Source of the DNA: DYEP01 sp040755615 | GTDB taxonomy: Bacteria > Bacillota > Sulfobacillia > DUSP01 > DYEP01 | Reading direction: 5' to 3' | DNA: 64,000 nt | Assembly (NCBI GenBank): GCA_040755615.1 | Contig: JBFMAL010000003.1 | Span: 1-64,000 of the forward strand | Shown here: positions 7,482 through 16,440 of the stretch, in pieces | Position numbering within the stretch: the stretch's first letter is position 1 | Layout: every line of letters begins with the position of its first letter | Translations under genes and position numbers: made by a program | Notes under the pieces: generated by a model | Database searches by the model: none | The model's input: the letters and a program-made list of their open reading frames with translations, nothing else | What the model was told of the DNA's origin: nothing

Positions 7482-9140
7482 TCAGCCGAGCGGTTTCTCC
7501 ACGTGTTTGACGAAGCGGCGGAAGATGAACCCTTCCGTACGCTCTTCATCGCGCAATCGGACTCTGAACCAGTCGCCTACCTGCTCAAGCACAGTGACCC
7601 TGTCACCCGCGTTAACCTGTGCGATTACCGGGAACGCGGTGCTCGGACCTGCTCTTACGTTCACCCTGTTGGCGAGTATGATACCCTCGCAGACTGCCTT
7701 GTCTTTCGGGCAGAATACGTCCAGGACCACTTCGATCTGGCGGCCTTCCACAGCCCGTACAACCACTTCCAGAATGGCAGTGACCTCGATGGGCGGGCAT
7801 TTGAGGTGGTCTGGACCTAAACCAGGAGGAACCTGACAGGATACATCCACGACCCTGACGAACGTAGTCACTGTCGAGCCCGGCTGTACCCCGGGTATGT
7901 CCACAAAGGTCTGGAACGTAAAGTCGCCTCGCAGCACATTGGCTGTCTGTCCCACGGCCTCGTAAATAGCTTTCATCTCGACAGTACCGTGCACAATGAC
8001 CTTGTTCGGTATGATCTCGGTCCTTATGATCCTCGGGAACGCCCTGCAGTCGATGACCTGAATGGGGCATGGCTTGTTCTCAACCTTGGGATCCAGGATC
8101 TCCCGTATCACCACTTGTGCAAAGCCTTCGCCGAGCACCTCTTCTGCCCGGACAAGCTGCTTTTCCACTTCTATCCCGGCTATGCCCCTCACATCGACGA
8201 CCACACGTACTTCCCGTCGCTCAAATACCCGTGCGGTAACCTTGAGCACCACGGAAATGATCAGGGTCTCGATGTCGCCGTCTCTGTCCCTGTCTTCGCC
8301 AACTACAGAGACGTGCTCAACCACTACGGATATCTCAGCGTCCTGACCCGGGCGGGCTCCCGGCACGTCTATGAAGTCTTTGAACGGTATGGTGACCGCC
8401 ACTACAACCACCTGCTGCGTGACGGTGGCGTAGAGTATCTTCACCTCCACGCTGCCTTCAAACACGATCTTGTTGGCGAGCACTCGGAATGTCTCGATCC
8501 TCGCCCTTGCGATCGCATCAACAAGTTGCACGAAGGGCGGCTTACCCAGTTCCTCCAGGTTCACGATGTCGCGTACGATAATCTGTCGCACGACCTCCGC
8601 AAACAGCGTGCGTACCTTGAGGAGTTCCTTCTTGACGATGAGTCCGGGAGGTCCTGTAACGTCCACCGCGACATCGAGTTCGGTTTGTTTCACTACTTTG
8701 ACGAATACCTGTACAATAACGGTGACGGAGAGCTTCTTGGCAGCCGGCTCTCCAGGCGCCCTGATCAGTTCGACGCTGACGTCCTCGACTTCAGCCCTGA
8801 TGATCACCCTGGCCCCGGGTTCAATACCATCGATGACAACCGAGTCAGAGAACGGTATGATAAGGTCCACCACAAACACAGGCTGTGTAGGCACTGCAGC
8901 TTCGTACACTATCTTTACGAAGACTTCCCCGTCGAATATTACTCGGTTGCCCACGATCCTCTGTCTGGTGATCCTCACCGTGGCTATCACGTCGATGATC
9001 TGCGTAACCGGGGGTTTGCCCAGAGCGACCACATCTACGACGCCCCTCGCAATGGTCTGCTTGACAACTTCCCCCAGCACTTCCTCAAAACTCAATCTCT
9101 CCGTGCGGACCACGCATAGGTTTCTTATCAGATCAGTCAC
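7482..9140 (-). CDS. Spore-associated protein with three SPOCS (DUF3794) domains and a C-terminal SH3b domain
   Basis: Protein of 552 residues from the GTG at 9140, which has AAAGGGGGGAG about 5 nt upstream. Three repeats of ~150 residues (about 10-155, 170-330, 340-480) each carry the SPOCS pattern: E-V-x-x-Q-x-I-x-R, a strand ending KxxVEGxVxVKIxY, and an IPF/TF-x-x-F-x-D-I-P-G-x-x-P-G turn. Residues ~483-550 are a bacterial SH3 domain (ANRVNVRAGPSTAFPVIAQV). SipL/SpoVID-type proteins use SPOCS domains with LysM to build the spore envelope; here SH3b replaces LysM as the probable wall-binding module. Codon pattern leaves very long open frames on the opposite strand, which are not genes. Expression may depend on a mother-cell sigma factor. 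Confidence 0.85.
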   Translation of the reverse strand: MTDLIRNLCVVRTERLSFEEVLGEVVKQTIARGVVDVVALGKPPVTQIIDVIATVRITRQRIVGNRVIFDGEVFVKIVYEAAVPTQPVFVVDLIIPFSDSVVIDGIEPGARVIIRAEVEDVSVELIRAPGEPAAKKLSVTVIVQVFVKVVKQTELDVAVDVTGPPGLIVKKELLKVRTLFAEVVRQIIVRDIVNLEELGKPPFVQLVDAIARARIETFRVLANKIVFEGSVEVKILYATVTQQVVVVAVTIPFKDFIDVPGARPGQDAEISVVVEHVSVVGEDRDRDGDIETLIISVVLKVTARVFERREVRVVVDVRGIAGIEVEKQLVRAEEVLGEGFAQVVIREILDPKVENKPCPIQVIDCRAFPRIIRTEIIPNKVIVHGTVEMKAIYEAVGQTANVLRGDFTFQTFVDIPGVQPGSTVTTFVRVVDVSCQVPPGLGPDHLKCPPIEVTAILEVVVRAVEGRQIEVVLDVFCPKDKAVCEGIILANRVNVRAGPSTAFPVIAQVNAGDRVTVLEQVGDWFRVRLRDEERTEGFIFRRFVKHVEKPLG

Positions 9141-9165
9141 TCGTCTCCCCCCTTTCGTTCCATAG

Positions 9166-9174
9166 TAATATATG
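9166..9174 (-). promoter_or_regulatory. Candidate sporulation-type (sigma-K/sigma-E) -10 element
   Basis: On the minus strand CATATATTA matches the sigma-K -10 pattern CATAnnnTA, with an AC dinucleotide about 17 nt upstream as in many sigma-K promoters. It lies 26 nt before the GTG of the SPOCS gene, leaving a leader of some 18 nt. The match is short and could be chance; the product's family makes it reasonable. Confidence 0.3.
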
Positions 9175-9514
9175 CCTCGGGGAGACCATCTGTCACATAA
9201 CGTGCCTTTGGAACAATACCACATACCCCGGATATGGCACGCTTTCCTTCAACATGTTTCCCACCCGGAAACAGCGGCAAAGTATACAGGTCTGATTGTC
9301 CGAAAGCAAGCTGGGTGTGTCGACAGCAGCCTGTTTTCTGCACGGTGACTCCGACCGGGGTCATACCGCTGCTTTGGCCACTGGAGATGAGCGGTCAAGC
9401 AAATATGCACAGGCGGGAGAATGCAGACCTTCCCCGCCCTTCTGGTAACGCCGTCCCGGGGGAACGCGTGCGCGGGACAGGATGGAGTGTAGTGTGTGAG
9501 GAGCCCTGCAGAAA
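9175..9514. other. Intergenic stretch without a recognised gene
   Basis: About 340 nt between the SPOCS promoter and the NifU terminator. Open frames exist on both strands but have no recognisable composition or ribosome-binding site. The pair GTCCCG/CGCGGGAC near 9451-9480 could form a weak hairpin. Nothing else is supported. Confidence 0.4.
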
Positions 9515-9545
9515 GCAAAAACCCGCCCATTTTCACACAGGCGGG
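9515..9545 (-). terminator. Intrinsic terminator of the NifU-like gene
   Basis: CCCGCC (9522-9527) and GGCGGG (9540-9545) form the stem, and on the minus strand a TTTTTGCTTT tract follows directly. It is 18 nt past the stop at 9563. Confidence 0.8.
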
Positions 9546-9562
9546 CCCTCTTGAGAAACAAG

Positions 9563-9784
9563 TTATACCGATAGCACTTCTTTCACGCCCGGGATCTCTT
9601 GCTTCAGCAGGCGTTCGATGCCGTTCTTCAAGGTCATCGCCGACATCGGGCATCCGCCGCATGCACCCTTCAGCCGCACCTTGACCACACCGTCATCCTC
9701 AACGGACACCAGCTCCACATCGCCACCATCCGCCTGAAGCATCGGACGGATCTTGCCCAGCGCTCTTTCCACTTGCTCTTTCAA
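9563..9784 (-). CDS. NifU-like C-terminal-domain iron-sulfur scaffold
   Basis: Protein of 73 residues made only of the NifU C-terminal (Nfu) domain. It contains KIRPMLQADGGDVELV and the cluster-binding CGGCPMS (C-x-x-C), then LKNGIERLLKQEIPGVKEV. It would assemble or carry a [4Fe-4S] cluster for apoproteins. The TTG at 9784 is preferred over the in-frame GTG at 9793 because the site GAAGGAGGTG overlaps that GTG and lies 6 nt before the TTG. It follows the lactate-oxidation operon by ~80 nt on the same strand, an operon rich in Fe-S proteins, but may be transcribed separately. Confidence 0.85.
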   Translation of the reverse strand: MKEQVERALGKIRPMLQADGGDVELVSVEDDGVVKVRLKGACGGCPMSAMTLKNGIERLLKQEIPGVKEVLSV

Positions 9785-9863
9785 GAAATGCACCTCCTTC
9801 AGTCCTCTTCAGGATACTATACCCCGAGGTAGTTGTCCAGACACAGACTGCAAAACCCACATG

Positions 9864-10895
9864 TCACGTCCGCCCGGCTGAGCGCATCCGGGCGGCGGCC
9901 TCTTTGGCTTTCCAGAGCTCATCGCCCAGCGGAGGCAACAGAGGCATCTCCGTGCTACCTTCGACGACTGTTCGCCTTCCGTCGTCCGTAAAATGCCCGA
10001 TAATAGCTCCCGAAATCCCCTCTTTCGCGAGTTCTGAAAGAACCTGCTCCGGGGTAGAGGTGGCGATCAACATGCTGCCACTGGATATAAGGCGCAGCGG
10101 GTCGATGCCGAAGAAGCGGCAGATCTGCATGGTCTCATCTCTCAACGGGATCCTGTCTGCCCACACGCGTACGCCTAAGCCGGCCCCGTACGACATCTCA
10201 TACACCCCGCCTAACACGCCGCCTTCGGTTACATCGTGCATGGCGCGTGCCCCACCCAGGATACCGCATGTGCCATCTTTTACCACGCTGATCTCGCGGC
10301 TGAATGCCCTGGCGCGTTCGAGCATCTCGGGGGGAAACTCCGCCGATAACAGGTCATGACAATCAACAGCGAGAATGGCGGTGCCTTCAAGTCCCGCCGC
10401 CTTGCTCAGCACGAGGCTGTCGCCCGGGCGAGCTCCCAGCGCCGTTACGTACCGGCCCTTCTTGGCTTTCCCTACCGCGGTGCAAGAAAATACCATGGAT
10501 GGAAGACCTGCCGTCACCTCAGTGTGCCCTCCGAGTATCTCAATACCCAGTTCAGATGCAGCCCGCACCGCGCTCTCCATGGCGTGCTCCAGGTCGTCGG
10601 GCCTTGAGTCAGGTGGAGCGAGGATGGTCAGCATCACTCCTACGGGCTCCGCACCTGTGGCAGCCACATCGTTACAGCTCACATGCACCGCGTACCAGCC
10701 CCCGTCGGCCTCTGCGCCCGTAATCGGGTCTGTAGACATCACGCACACCCATTCCCCAAAATCGATGATAGCACAATCTTCTCCGGGCGCCGGTCGGAGC
10801 AGCACTTCCGGTCGCCTCGGCGTCACTTTGTCAAGTACCAGCTTCTGCAAAAGTTCAAGCGGCAGTTTTCCCACGTGCACGTTTAGATCACACAC
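9864..10895 (-). CDS. AIR-synthase/HypE-family ATP-binding protein
   Basis: Protein of 343 residues. The GTG start overlaps the end of the LUD fusion gene by 8 nt, with AAAGGA 6 nt upstream. The PurM/HypE fold is visible: PGEDCAIIDFG (phosphate/Mg site), MSTDPITGAE, VSCNDVAATGAEPVGVMLT, the HDVTEGGVLGGVYEM segment, and ISSGSMLIA near the end. It resembles HypE, but the conserved C-terminal Cys motif (PRIC-type) needed for the thiocarboxamide reaction is absent (it ends RMRSAGRT), and no other hyp genes are near. A HypE-like kinase or AIRS-related protein of unknown substrate is the safest call. Its overlap with the lactate operon suggests a linked role. Confidence 0.8.
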   Translation of the reverse strand: MCDLNVHVGKLPLELLQKLVLDKVTPRRPEVLLRPAPGEDCAIIDFGEWVCVMSTDPITGAEADGGWYAVHVSCNDVAATGAEPVGVMLTILAPPDSRPDDLEHAMESAVRAASELGIEILGGHTEVTAGLPSMVFSCTAVGKAKKGRYVTALGARPGDSLVLSKAAGLEGTAILAVDCHDLLSAEFPPEMLERARAFSREISVVKDGTCGILGGARAMHDVTEGGVLGGVYEMSYGAGLGVRVWADRIPLRDETMQICRFFGIDPLRLISSGSMLIATSTPEQVLSELAKEGISGAIIGHFTDDGRRTVVEGSTEMPLLPPLGDELWKAKEAAARMRSAGRT

Positions 10896-13068
10896 CCCTT
10901 ATCCTTTGACCAACTTGATCCTTATCATACTTGCTTGCCCCTGCACTTGCCACCAGCGCCTGAGCCGTATGCTGCACCTCCAGGCGGATGCCCGCCCGCT
11001 CAAGACCGCCCCGTATCTGAAGCAGGCATCCCGGGCAATCAACGAATACCGTCCCCGCGCCGGTTTGCTTTATGCAGTCCAGTTTCCGCCTCATTATCCG
11101 GTAGCTTATCCCGGGATGTTTCAGGAGATAAGAACCGCCAAAGCCGCAGCAGACGTCGGATTCCTTCATCTCGTGCAGCCGGTAGCCCAGCGCCCGTAAG
11201 ACCTCCCTGGGCTCATCCGTTACGCCCAGGCTTCGTTTCATATGGCAGGAATCGTGGTACGTCGCGGGCGCCCCGTCCGCCACCGGTTCTAAGTCACGCC
11301 CGATCAGTCGGTGCGCCAGGCTCGCAAAGTCCCATGTCCTGGCGGATACGGTCTCCGCCATCGGAGCGAGTTCCGCGTCCAATGACAGTACCTCAGGGTA
11401 CAGAGTCTTAAGCGCTACCGCGCAGGTAGGACAGGCCGTGACGATCCAATGAGGCTCCTCGGCAGCCAGTGCTCGTACGTTCTGCGCAGCCATTATGCAG
11501 AGCATCTCCCTGTCCCCAAGATAGTGCGCGGGTATACCGCAGCATGACTGTGCCTCAGGAAACGTGACGCAAAGCCCAAGACGCCTGAGCACGGATGCCA
11601 TCGCCTCCCCGATCTCCGGGTAGACGAAATCCACCAGACAGCCGGCGAACACTGCGACTGTGTCGGACCCGGCCTCGCCGGGTTCAAACCGGTCGCGAAA
11701 CGGCTGCCGTGCCAGAGCAGGCAGGCTCATACCTCGTGACACCTCGTCAAACACCAGGGGCAGGTGCCTGATGAACCCGCGCCGCGTGGTCACCGGAGCC
11801 TGCATGCGGGACACGACGCGTAAGAGGCCGTGCAACAGTCTTCTATCCGGAAGCACCTTGCGCAGGATGAAGTTAGTAGTCGCGGGCAACCCGCGGGCAG
11901 CCACCTGTTCTTCTCTAAGTGCAAGCACCAGCCTGGGGATGTCCACCTTCGCCGGACAATACTGGACGCATCGCCTGCAGCCCAGGCAAAACTCACCGAT
12001 TCTTGCTCCGTCCTCTTTCGACTGGAAAAACGCGGTCAACACCGATCCGATACCGCCGGAGTAGACCTCGCCGTAGACTTGACCACCGATGAGGCGGTAC
12101 ACAGGGCACACGTTCAGGCAGGCTGAACATCTAATGCACTTCATCGCTTCCCTGAATACTGGGTGCTCTGACATCTTCAGTCTTCCGTTGTCTATGAGTA
12201 CAATGTGCAGCTCCTTGGGCTTTCGCCCGTTGCACGTCTCCACTTCGGTCGGACCCGTTATAATGCTGACGTAGCTGGTGATGCGCTGGGCCGTGGCACT
12301 CCGGGGAAGTACCTGGAGCAAGGGGACGAGCTCATCAATGTCGGCAACAAGCTTTTCATATCCCACCAGCACGACGTGAACCGGTGGCAGTGTGGTGATG
12401 AGCCTGCCGTTACCCTCATTGGTGAGCAGCATTACGCTGCCTGTGCTTGCCACCGCCGCGTTCGCTCCTGATATCCCCATGTCCGCCTCAAGAAACCGGT
12501 TCCGGAGTTCCCTGCGCGCCACCGCAACGAGCTCGGAGATCTCATTCCCCACAGATGTCTTCAGGTGATCCGAAAACAGCCTCGCTACTTCCTTACGCGT
12601 CATGTGGATGGCGGGCATCACCATGTGAGAAGGCCTCTGTCCGGCGAGCTGGATGATCCATTCCCCAAGGTCAGTCTCAGTGACCTGGATACCCGCCCGG
12701 GCGAGCACAGGGTTTAGCCCGATCTCCTCCGAGATCATCGACTTGGACTTCACCACCGTGCAAATACCTCGCTCCAGCGCAAGCTTGTGTACGTATTCCA
12801 CGGCAGATGACGCGTCGGGCGCCCGGTACACATTGGCGCCTGACGCGCGTGCCCGCTGCTCGAACATGTCGGCCAGCTGGCGTATGCGAGATATGTTGTG
12901 CTGCCTGATGGCAGAGATGCGGTCCGCGAGCGCCTCGAACGCGACCCCTGCCAGCGCCTCCTCCCGCGCGGGCAGGTACGCTTCGGAGAAGCGGTGAAGC
13001 GCGGCGGAGAGTTGCGGGTCTGCCAGCGCTCGCCTGGCTTCGGCTGCCAGATCACGGCTGCAGTCCAT
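10888..13068 (-). CDS. LutB-LutA-type fusion: LUD domain + 2x[4Fe-4S] + two CCG domains (L-lactate oxidation)
   Basis: Protein of 726 residues. The start ATG at 13068 has GGAGGTG 6 nt upstream and overlaps lutC by 17 nt. Residues ~50-290 are a LUD domain. About 300-390 carry two ferredoxin motifs, CIRCSACLNVCPVY and CLGCRRCVQYCP. About 470-700 hold two cysteine-rich CCG domains with SCCGIPAHYLG and CCGFGGSY. This joins what are separate LutB and LutA subunits in Bacillus. Comparable long fusions sit in the lactate regions of Desulfovibrio, beside LutC and GlcD-like proteins as here. Expected reaction: oxidation of L-lactate (or a related 2-hydroxy acid) to the 2-oxo acid, with electrons passed via clusters to a membrane or cytosolic acceptor. 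Confidence 0.85.
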   Translation of the reverse strand: MDCSRDLAAEARRALADPQLSAALHRFSEAYLPAREEALAGVAFEALADRISAIRQHNISRIRQLADMFEQRARASGANVYRAPDASSAVEYVHKLALERGICTVVKSKSMISEEIGLNPVLARAGIQVTETDLGEWIIQLAGQRPSHMVMPAIHMTRKEVARLFSDHLKTSVGNEISELVAVARRELRNRFLEADMGISGANAAVASTGSVMLLTNEGNGRLITTLPPVHVVLVGYEKLVADIDELVPLLQVLPRSATAQRITSYVSIITGPTEVETCNGRKPKELHIVLIDNGRLKMSEHPVFREAMKCIRCSACLNVCPVYRLIGGQVYGEVYSGGIGSVLTAFFQSKEDGARIGEFCLGCRRCVQYCPAKVDIPRLVLALREEQVAARGLPATTNFILRKVLPDRRLLHGLLRVVSRMQAPVTTRRGFIRHLPLVFDEVSRGMSLPALARQPFRDRFEPGEAGSDTVAVFAGCLVDFVYPEIGEAMASVLRRLGLCVTFPEAQSCCGIPAHYLGDREMLCIMAAQNVRALAAEEPHWIVTACPTCAVALKTLYPEVLSLDAELAPMAETVSARTWDFASLAHRLIGRDLEPVADGAPATYHDSCHMKRSLGVTDEPREVLRALGYRLHEMKESDVCCGFGGSYLLKHPGISYRIMRRKLDCIKQTGAGTVFVDCPGCLLQIRGGLERAGIRLEVQHTAQALVASAGASKYDKDQVGQRIRGV

Positions 13069-13627
13069 CGCATGCACCTCCATCACCGTCACGCGTTAAT
13101 AATAGGAAGATCACGAGTCTGCCTGGGCCGTGCACTCCAAGGGTCAGCTCGCGTTCAATATCGGCGGTCCTGCTCGGACCGGTCACCATCGCCACGTATG
13201 CCGGAGGCCGCGGTCGCACGTACATACGGGAAAGCGCTGTGGCCATATCAGGTACGAGGTCATCCGAGTTCAGGATCGCCACGTGCACGGGCGGAAGTGA
13301 TGAAACCAGCCGGGCGTCGTACGTGCTGGCGTCAGCCACCAGGGTCCCCGTATCCGCCACGCCCATTTCATAGCAGCATATCCCGAGCGCTGCGCCCGCG
13401 GCCGAACATTTGTCAACGGGCAAGACTTCCACTCCCGCCTCACGAAGCGCTTCCTCGACCTTGCGCTCTATCAGTCCGCCCCCGCCTACCACAGCGGAAG
13501 AAAGCCCATGATCCCGTGCCAGGCACACGATCTGTGCGCTGAGCTCACCGAGGCCCCGCGACTCTTTCACCTCTGCCGAAGCCGCCGAAGCTGATTTCTT
13601 AAAGACCTCTACCAGATCCCCGCTCAT
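13052..13627 (-). CDS. lutC: LutC-type LUD-domain protein
   Basis: Protein of 191 residues consisting of one LUD domain: SAAGAALGICCYEMGVADTG, a substrate/cofactor-like segment SSLPPVHVAILNSDDLVPD, and VTGPSRTADIERELTLGVHGPG near the end. It is the small subunit partner of LutA/LutB in L-lactate utilisation. The ATG at 13627 overlaps glcF by 29 nt and is preferred to the longer frame, which would only extend into glcF; the site is weak (GGGAAG), consistent with coupling. Its own end overlaps the fusion gene downstream. Confidence 0.85.
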   Translation of the reverse strand: MSGDLVEVFKKSASAASAEVKESRGLGELSAQIVCLARDHGLSSAVVGGGGLIERKVEEALREAGVEVLPVDKCSAAGAALGICCYEMGVADTGTLVADASTYDARLVSSLPPVHVAILNSDDLVPDMATALSRMYVRPRPPAYVAMVTGPSRTADIERELTLGVHGPGRLVIFLLLTRDGDGGACDGLQP

Positions 13628-14909
13628 AGCCCTGGTCTTCCCTACCTTCCGCCCTGTACGACATGGCGACAAGTTCCAGCGTGTGCATGACACGGGTTCC
13701 TATACCCGCCTGGTGTGATGCATCCTCGATCTGCATTCGGCACGCGCCGCACCCAGTCGCGACCGCGGCGGCTCTGGTCTCCCGTATACTCCGGAGCTTT
13801 TGCTCCGTGATGGAAAGCGATAATGCGTAATGAGACAGCGAAAACGACCCGGCTCCTCCGCAACATCTATCTGCCAACGCCATCTCGCGAAACTCCATGC
13901 CCGGGATAGCTGCAAGCAGCCGTCGCGGCGCCTCGTACACACCCTGCCCGCGCAACAGATGACACGGGTCATGGTAGGTGACGCTCATCGAAATCCTTCC
14001 CTCTGGAGGGCGGTACCCAGCCTTCACCAGGTACTCGGAGATGTCGTACGTCCTTGCCGCCCACCGTCTCGCGGCATCCTCCATGGGCCCCCCCTCGCAT
14101 AGCGCGGGGTAATGCTTCTTCAGCGCGCTGCCGCACGTAGCGCACGCCGTGACTATCGCATCAGGCCTGTACTTTTCAACAACCTGCAGGTTATATCCGG
14201 CCATTTGACGCGCTGTGATTACATCTCCGTTAGTAAACACGGGCGTGCCGCAACAATGCTGCTCCCCAGGCAGCAACACCCGGGCACCGTTTCTCTCCAA
14301 CACCTCGAGCACAGCTCGCCCGACCCCGGTGTACACGTAGTTGATAAGACAACCTGTGAAGAACAGCACCCGAGCACCGCGCGCACCCCGGTCCTCATTC
14401 ACGGTAGCGGATTTCAGAAAGGGGGTGGGCGCAAGCCTCGGCACGACCCGCCGCATGCTAATACCCAGCGGTAGCCTGGGCCTTCCGCCTGGCCCCGGAT
14501 CCGACCGGAACAGAAGCGGCCATGTTCGCGCACCCGCATGGAGCAGGGCGCGAAACAGCGAAGGGTTATGAAGCAACCCCCGGAACACAAGCCACCGGAG
14601 CCCACCGAGGCCTCTCTGCCTCGCAGCCTGGACCCTGGCACCAAGGAAGATCTCCTCGGTCATCACTCCGGTGGGGCATCCGGCAGCGCATCCAAGACAC
14701 AACGTGCATGTATAAAGCCTGTCCACCGCTGTGCGCGACCAGGCCATCTCGCCGTCCCTCACCGCCTTCACCAGCCTGATCTTGCCCCTGGCCGCTACTG
14801 ACTCGGTGAACAGTCTCTTGTATATGGGGCAGTGGGCCTGGCAGAAACCGCACCTGACACACTGCTTCAGCATCCTGTCAAGCAGGGCGGGGTCATCGAA
14901 ATAGCTCAT
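13599..14909 (-). CDS. glcF: Glycolate/D-lactate oxidase iron-sulfur subunit (GlcF-like)
   Basis: Protein of 436 residues, ATG preceded by GGGGAGGTG. Two N-terminal [4Fe-4S] motifs, CVRCGFCQAHCP (from residue 17) and CTLCLGCAAGCP, are followed by two CCG domains with QHCCGTPVF, ACATCGSALKKHYP, TYHDPCHLLRGQG and DRCCGGAGSFS. This is the electron-transfer partner of the flavoprotein encoded immediately upstream (3-nt gap). Together they would oxidise D-lactate or glycolate and deliver electrons onward through the clusters. Located in the cytoplasm or on the inner face of the membrane; no membrane segment is seen. Confidence 0.9.
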   Translation of the reverse strand: MSYFDDPALLDRMLKQCVRCGFCQAHCPIYKRLFTESVAARGKIRLVKAVRDGEMAWSRTAVDRLYTCTLCLGCAAGCPTGVMTEEIFLGARVQAARQRGLGGLRWLVFRGLLHNPSLFRALLHAGARTWPLLFRSDPGPGGRPRLPLGISMRRVVPRLAPTPFLKSATVNEDRGARGARVLFFTGCLINYVYTGVGRAVLEVLERNGARVLLPGEQHCCGTPVFTNGDVITARQMAGYNLQVVEKYRPDAIVTACATCGSALKKHYPALCEGGPMEDAARRWAARTYDISEYLVKAGYRPPEGRISMSVTYHDPCHLLRGQGVYEAPRRLLAAIPGMEFREMALADRCCGGAGSFSLSHYALSLSITEQKLRSIRETRAAAVATGCGACRMQIEDASHQAGIGTRVMHTLELVAMSYRAEGREDQGYERGSGRGL

Positions 14910-14912
14910 GTG

Positions 14913-16301
14913 TCACACCTCCCCGACCAGCTTGCCGGGGTTGAAAAGGCCCTTTGGATCCAGCGCCCGCTTCACCGCCCTCATAGCCGAAAGCGCCGCC
15001 TGGGAAAACTCCATCTCCATGTACTTCTGCTTGGTACGCCCGATCCCGTGCTCGCCGGAAAGCGTACCTCCGAGCTTCAGTGCCGCTGCATAGACCTCGT
15101 CGATAGCCTGCCTTACCCGCACCATCTCCTGCTCATCGCTGATGTCCGTCAGTATCGTGGGGTGAAGGTTGCCGTCTCCCGCGTGCCCCATCGTACCTAT
15201 GATGACCCCATACTTCTCCGCTATCGTCCTGATTTCTTTTAGCATCTCGGGCACCCGGTTTCTTGGTACCGTAGCGTCCTCTACCATCATGGAGGGACGC
15301 ACCCGGGACAGCGCAGGCAGCGCGGTCCGCCTCGCCGTCCAGAGCTGCTCTCTTTCCCTTTCAGTCTCCGCAAGACGCACAAAAGAGGCGCCCGAGTCAA
15401 GCAGCGCGGCCATGACTTTCGCAGCTTCTCGCTCCACTGCCTCTTTCACCCCGTCTACCTCAATGAGGAGTATTGCAGCCGCGTCCAGCGGTAGCCCGCA
15501 CCTGTTATATTCCTCAACTGCGCGTATCGTGGTGTTGTCGAGTATCTCCAGCGTCGCGGGGATCACGCGGCCCTCAATGATCCGCGCGACAGCCCTTCCC
15601 GCAGAGTCAAGGTCCAAAAAGGCTGCCATCATCGTCCGACGATACTCGGGCAAAGGCAGCAGCTTGACGGTGATTTCGGTGATGATCCCCAGCGTACCTT
15701 CGCTCCCGGTAAAGAGGTGCACCATGTCATAGCCGCTCACGTTCTTCACCGTCTTACCGCCGAACCGGGCCATTTCACCATCAGGCAGTACAACCGAGAG
15801 CCCAAGCACATAGTGCTTGGTCACCCCGTACTTCAATCCCCGCAACCCGCCGGAACACTCGGCGACGCTGCCGCCCATTGTGGCCTGGGCCACAGTCCCC
15901 GGATCCGGAGGATACATCAGGCCATACGGCGCGCACGCGTCGTTTAAGTCCTGAATGATCACGCCAGGCTCCACTGTGGCAGTGAGGTTGTCGGTGTCCA
16001 CTTCGAGAATGCGGTTCATCCTGAGCAGGGAAACCACCACCCCGCCCCGCTCGGGCAGGGTGCCTCCGCTCAAGTTGGTGCCCGACCCCCTCGGGTACAC
16101 AGGTAGAGAGTACCTGTCCGCTATACGTACCACGGCCTGTACCTCGCCTGCGGTCTCGGGCATCACGATCACACCCGGGACGTGCTCGTCGAGACCGCCC
16201 GCCGCGTCAAACGCGTAGCACACCAGGTCCTCGATGTCCGTCAGCACTCTGTCTCTGCCCAGCGCGTCGCGCAGTTCCCTTATCACTTCAAAGGAGAGCA
16301 T
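14913..16301 (-). CDS. glcD: FAD-linked 2-hydroxy-acid dehydrogenase (GlcD/D-lactate dehydrogenase)
   Basis: Protein of 462 residues. The ATG at 16301 is chosen for GGAGGTG 6 nt upstream; the longer frame starts in the divergent promoter region. The PCMH FAD domain spans ~40-220, with PRGSGTNLSGG, VEPGVIIQDLN, PPDPGTVAQATMGG and GLKYGVTKHYV. The C-terminal FAD-oxidase domain ends with GHAGDGNLHPTIL, GEHGIGRTK and LDPKGLFNPGK, all diagnostic for GlcD and D-LDH. First gene of the operon glcD-glcF-lutC-fusion-HypE-like. Substrate could be D-lactate, glycolate or another 2-hydroxy acid; neighbouring L-lactate-type genes favour lactate, allowing both enantiomers to be used. Confidence 0.9.
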   Translation of the reverse strand: MLSFEVIRELRDALGRDRVLTDIEDLVCYAFDAAGGLDEHVPGVIVMPETAGEVQAVVRIADRYSLPVYPRGSGTNLSGGTLPERGGVVVSLLRMNRILEVDTDNLTATVEPGVIIQDLNDACAPYGLMYPPDPGTVAQATMGGSVAECSGGLRGLKYGVTKHYVLGLSVVLPDGEMARFGGKTVKNVSGYDMVHLFTGSEGTLGIITEITVKLLPLPEYRRTMMAAFLDLDSAGRAVARIIEGRVIPATLEILDNTTIRAVEEYNRCGLPLDAAAILLIEVDGVKEAVEREAAKVMAALLDSGASFVRLAETEREREQLWTARRTALPALSRVRPSMMVEDATVPRNRVPEMLKEIRTIAEKYGVIIGTMGHAGDGNLHPTILTDISDEQEMVRVRQAIDEVYAAALKLGGTLSGEHGIGRTKQKYMEMEFSQAALSAMRAVKRALDPKGLFNPGKLVGEV

Positions 16302-16440
16302 GAGCGACACCTCCAGTCCGAAAGTCCCCGCTGTATGGATTCCATGCCGGATTTCCGTTTTCCTGTCCCCCCGGTCTTGAAAGGCCTGCAGGAGATCGGG
16401 GAATACATTAAGAAACATGAAAAGACTGGAGGTGTGGTAC

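Noticed and set aside
7989..9119. Long plus-strand open frames (up to ~376 codons) opposite the SPOCS gene
   Set aside because: They are mirror frames produced by the codon bias of the minus-strand gene; composition is His/Tyr/Asp-rich and unlike any protein, with no ribosome-binding site.
9864..10895. Selenophosphate synthetase (SelD) as identity of the AIRS-fold gene
   Set aside because: The SelD N-terminal Cys/Sec-containing glycine-rich loop is absent; HypE/AIRS-related sequence fits better.
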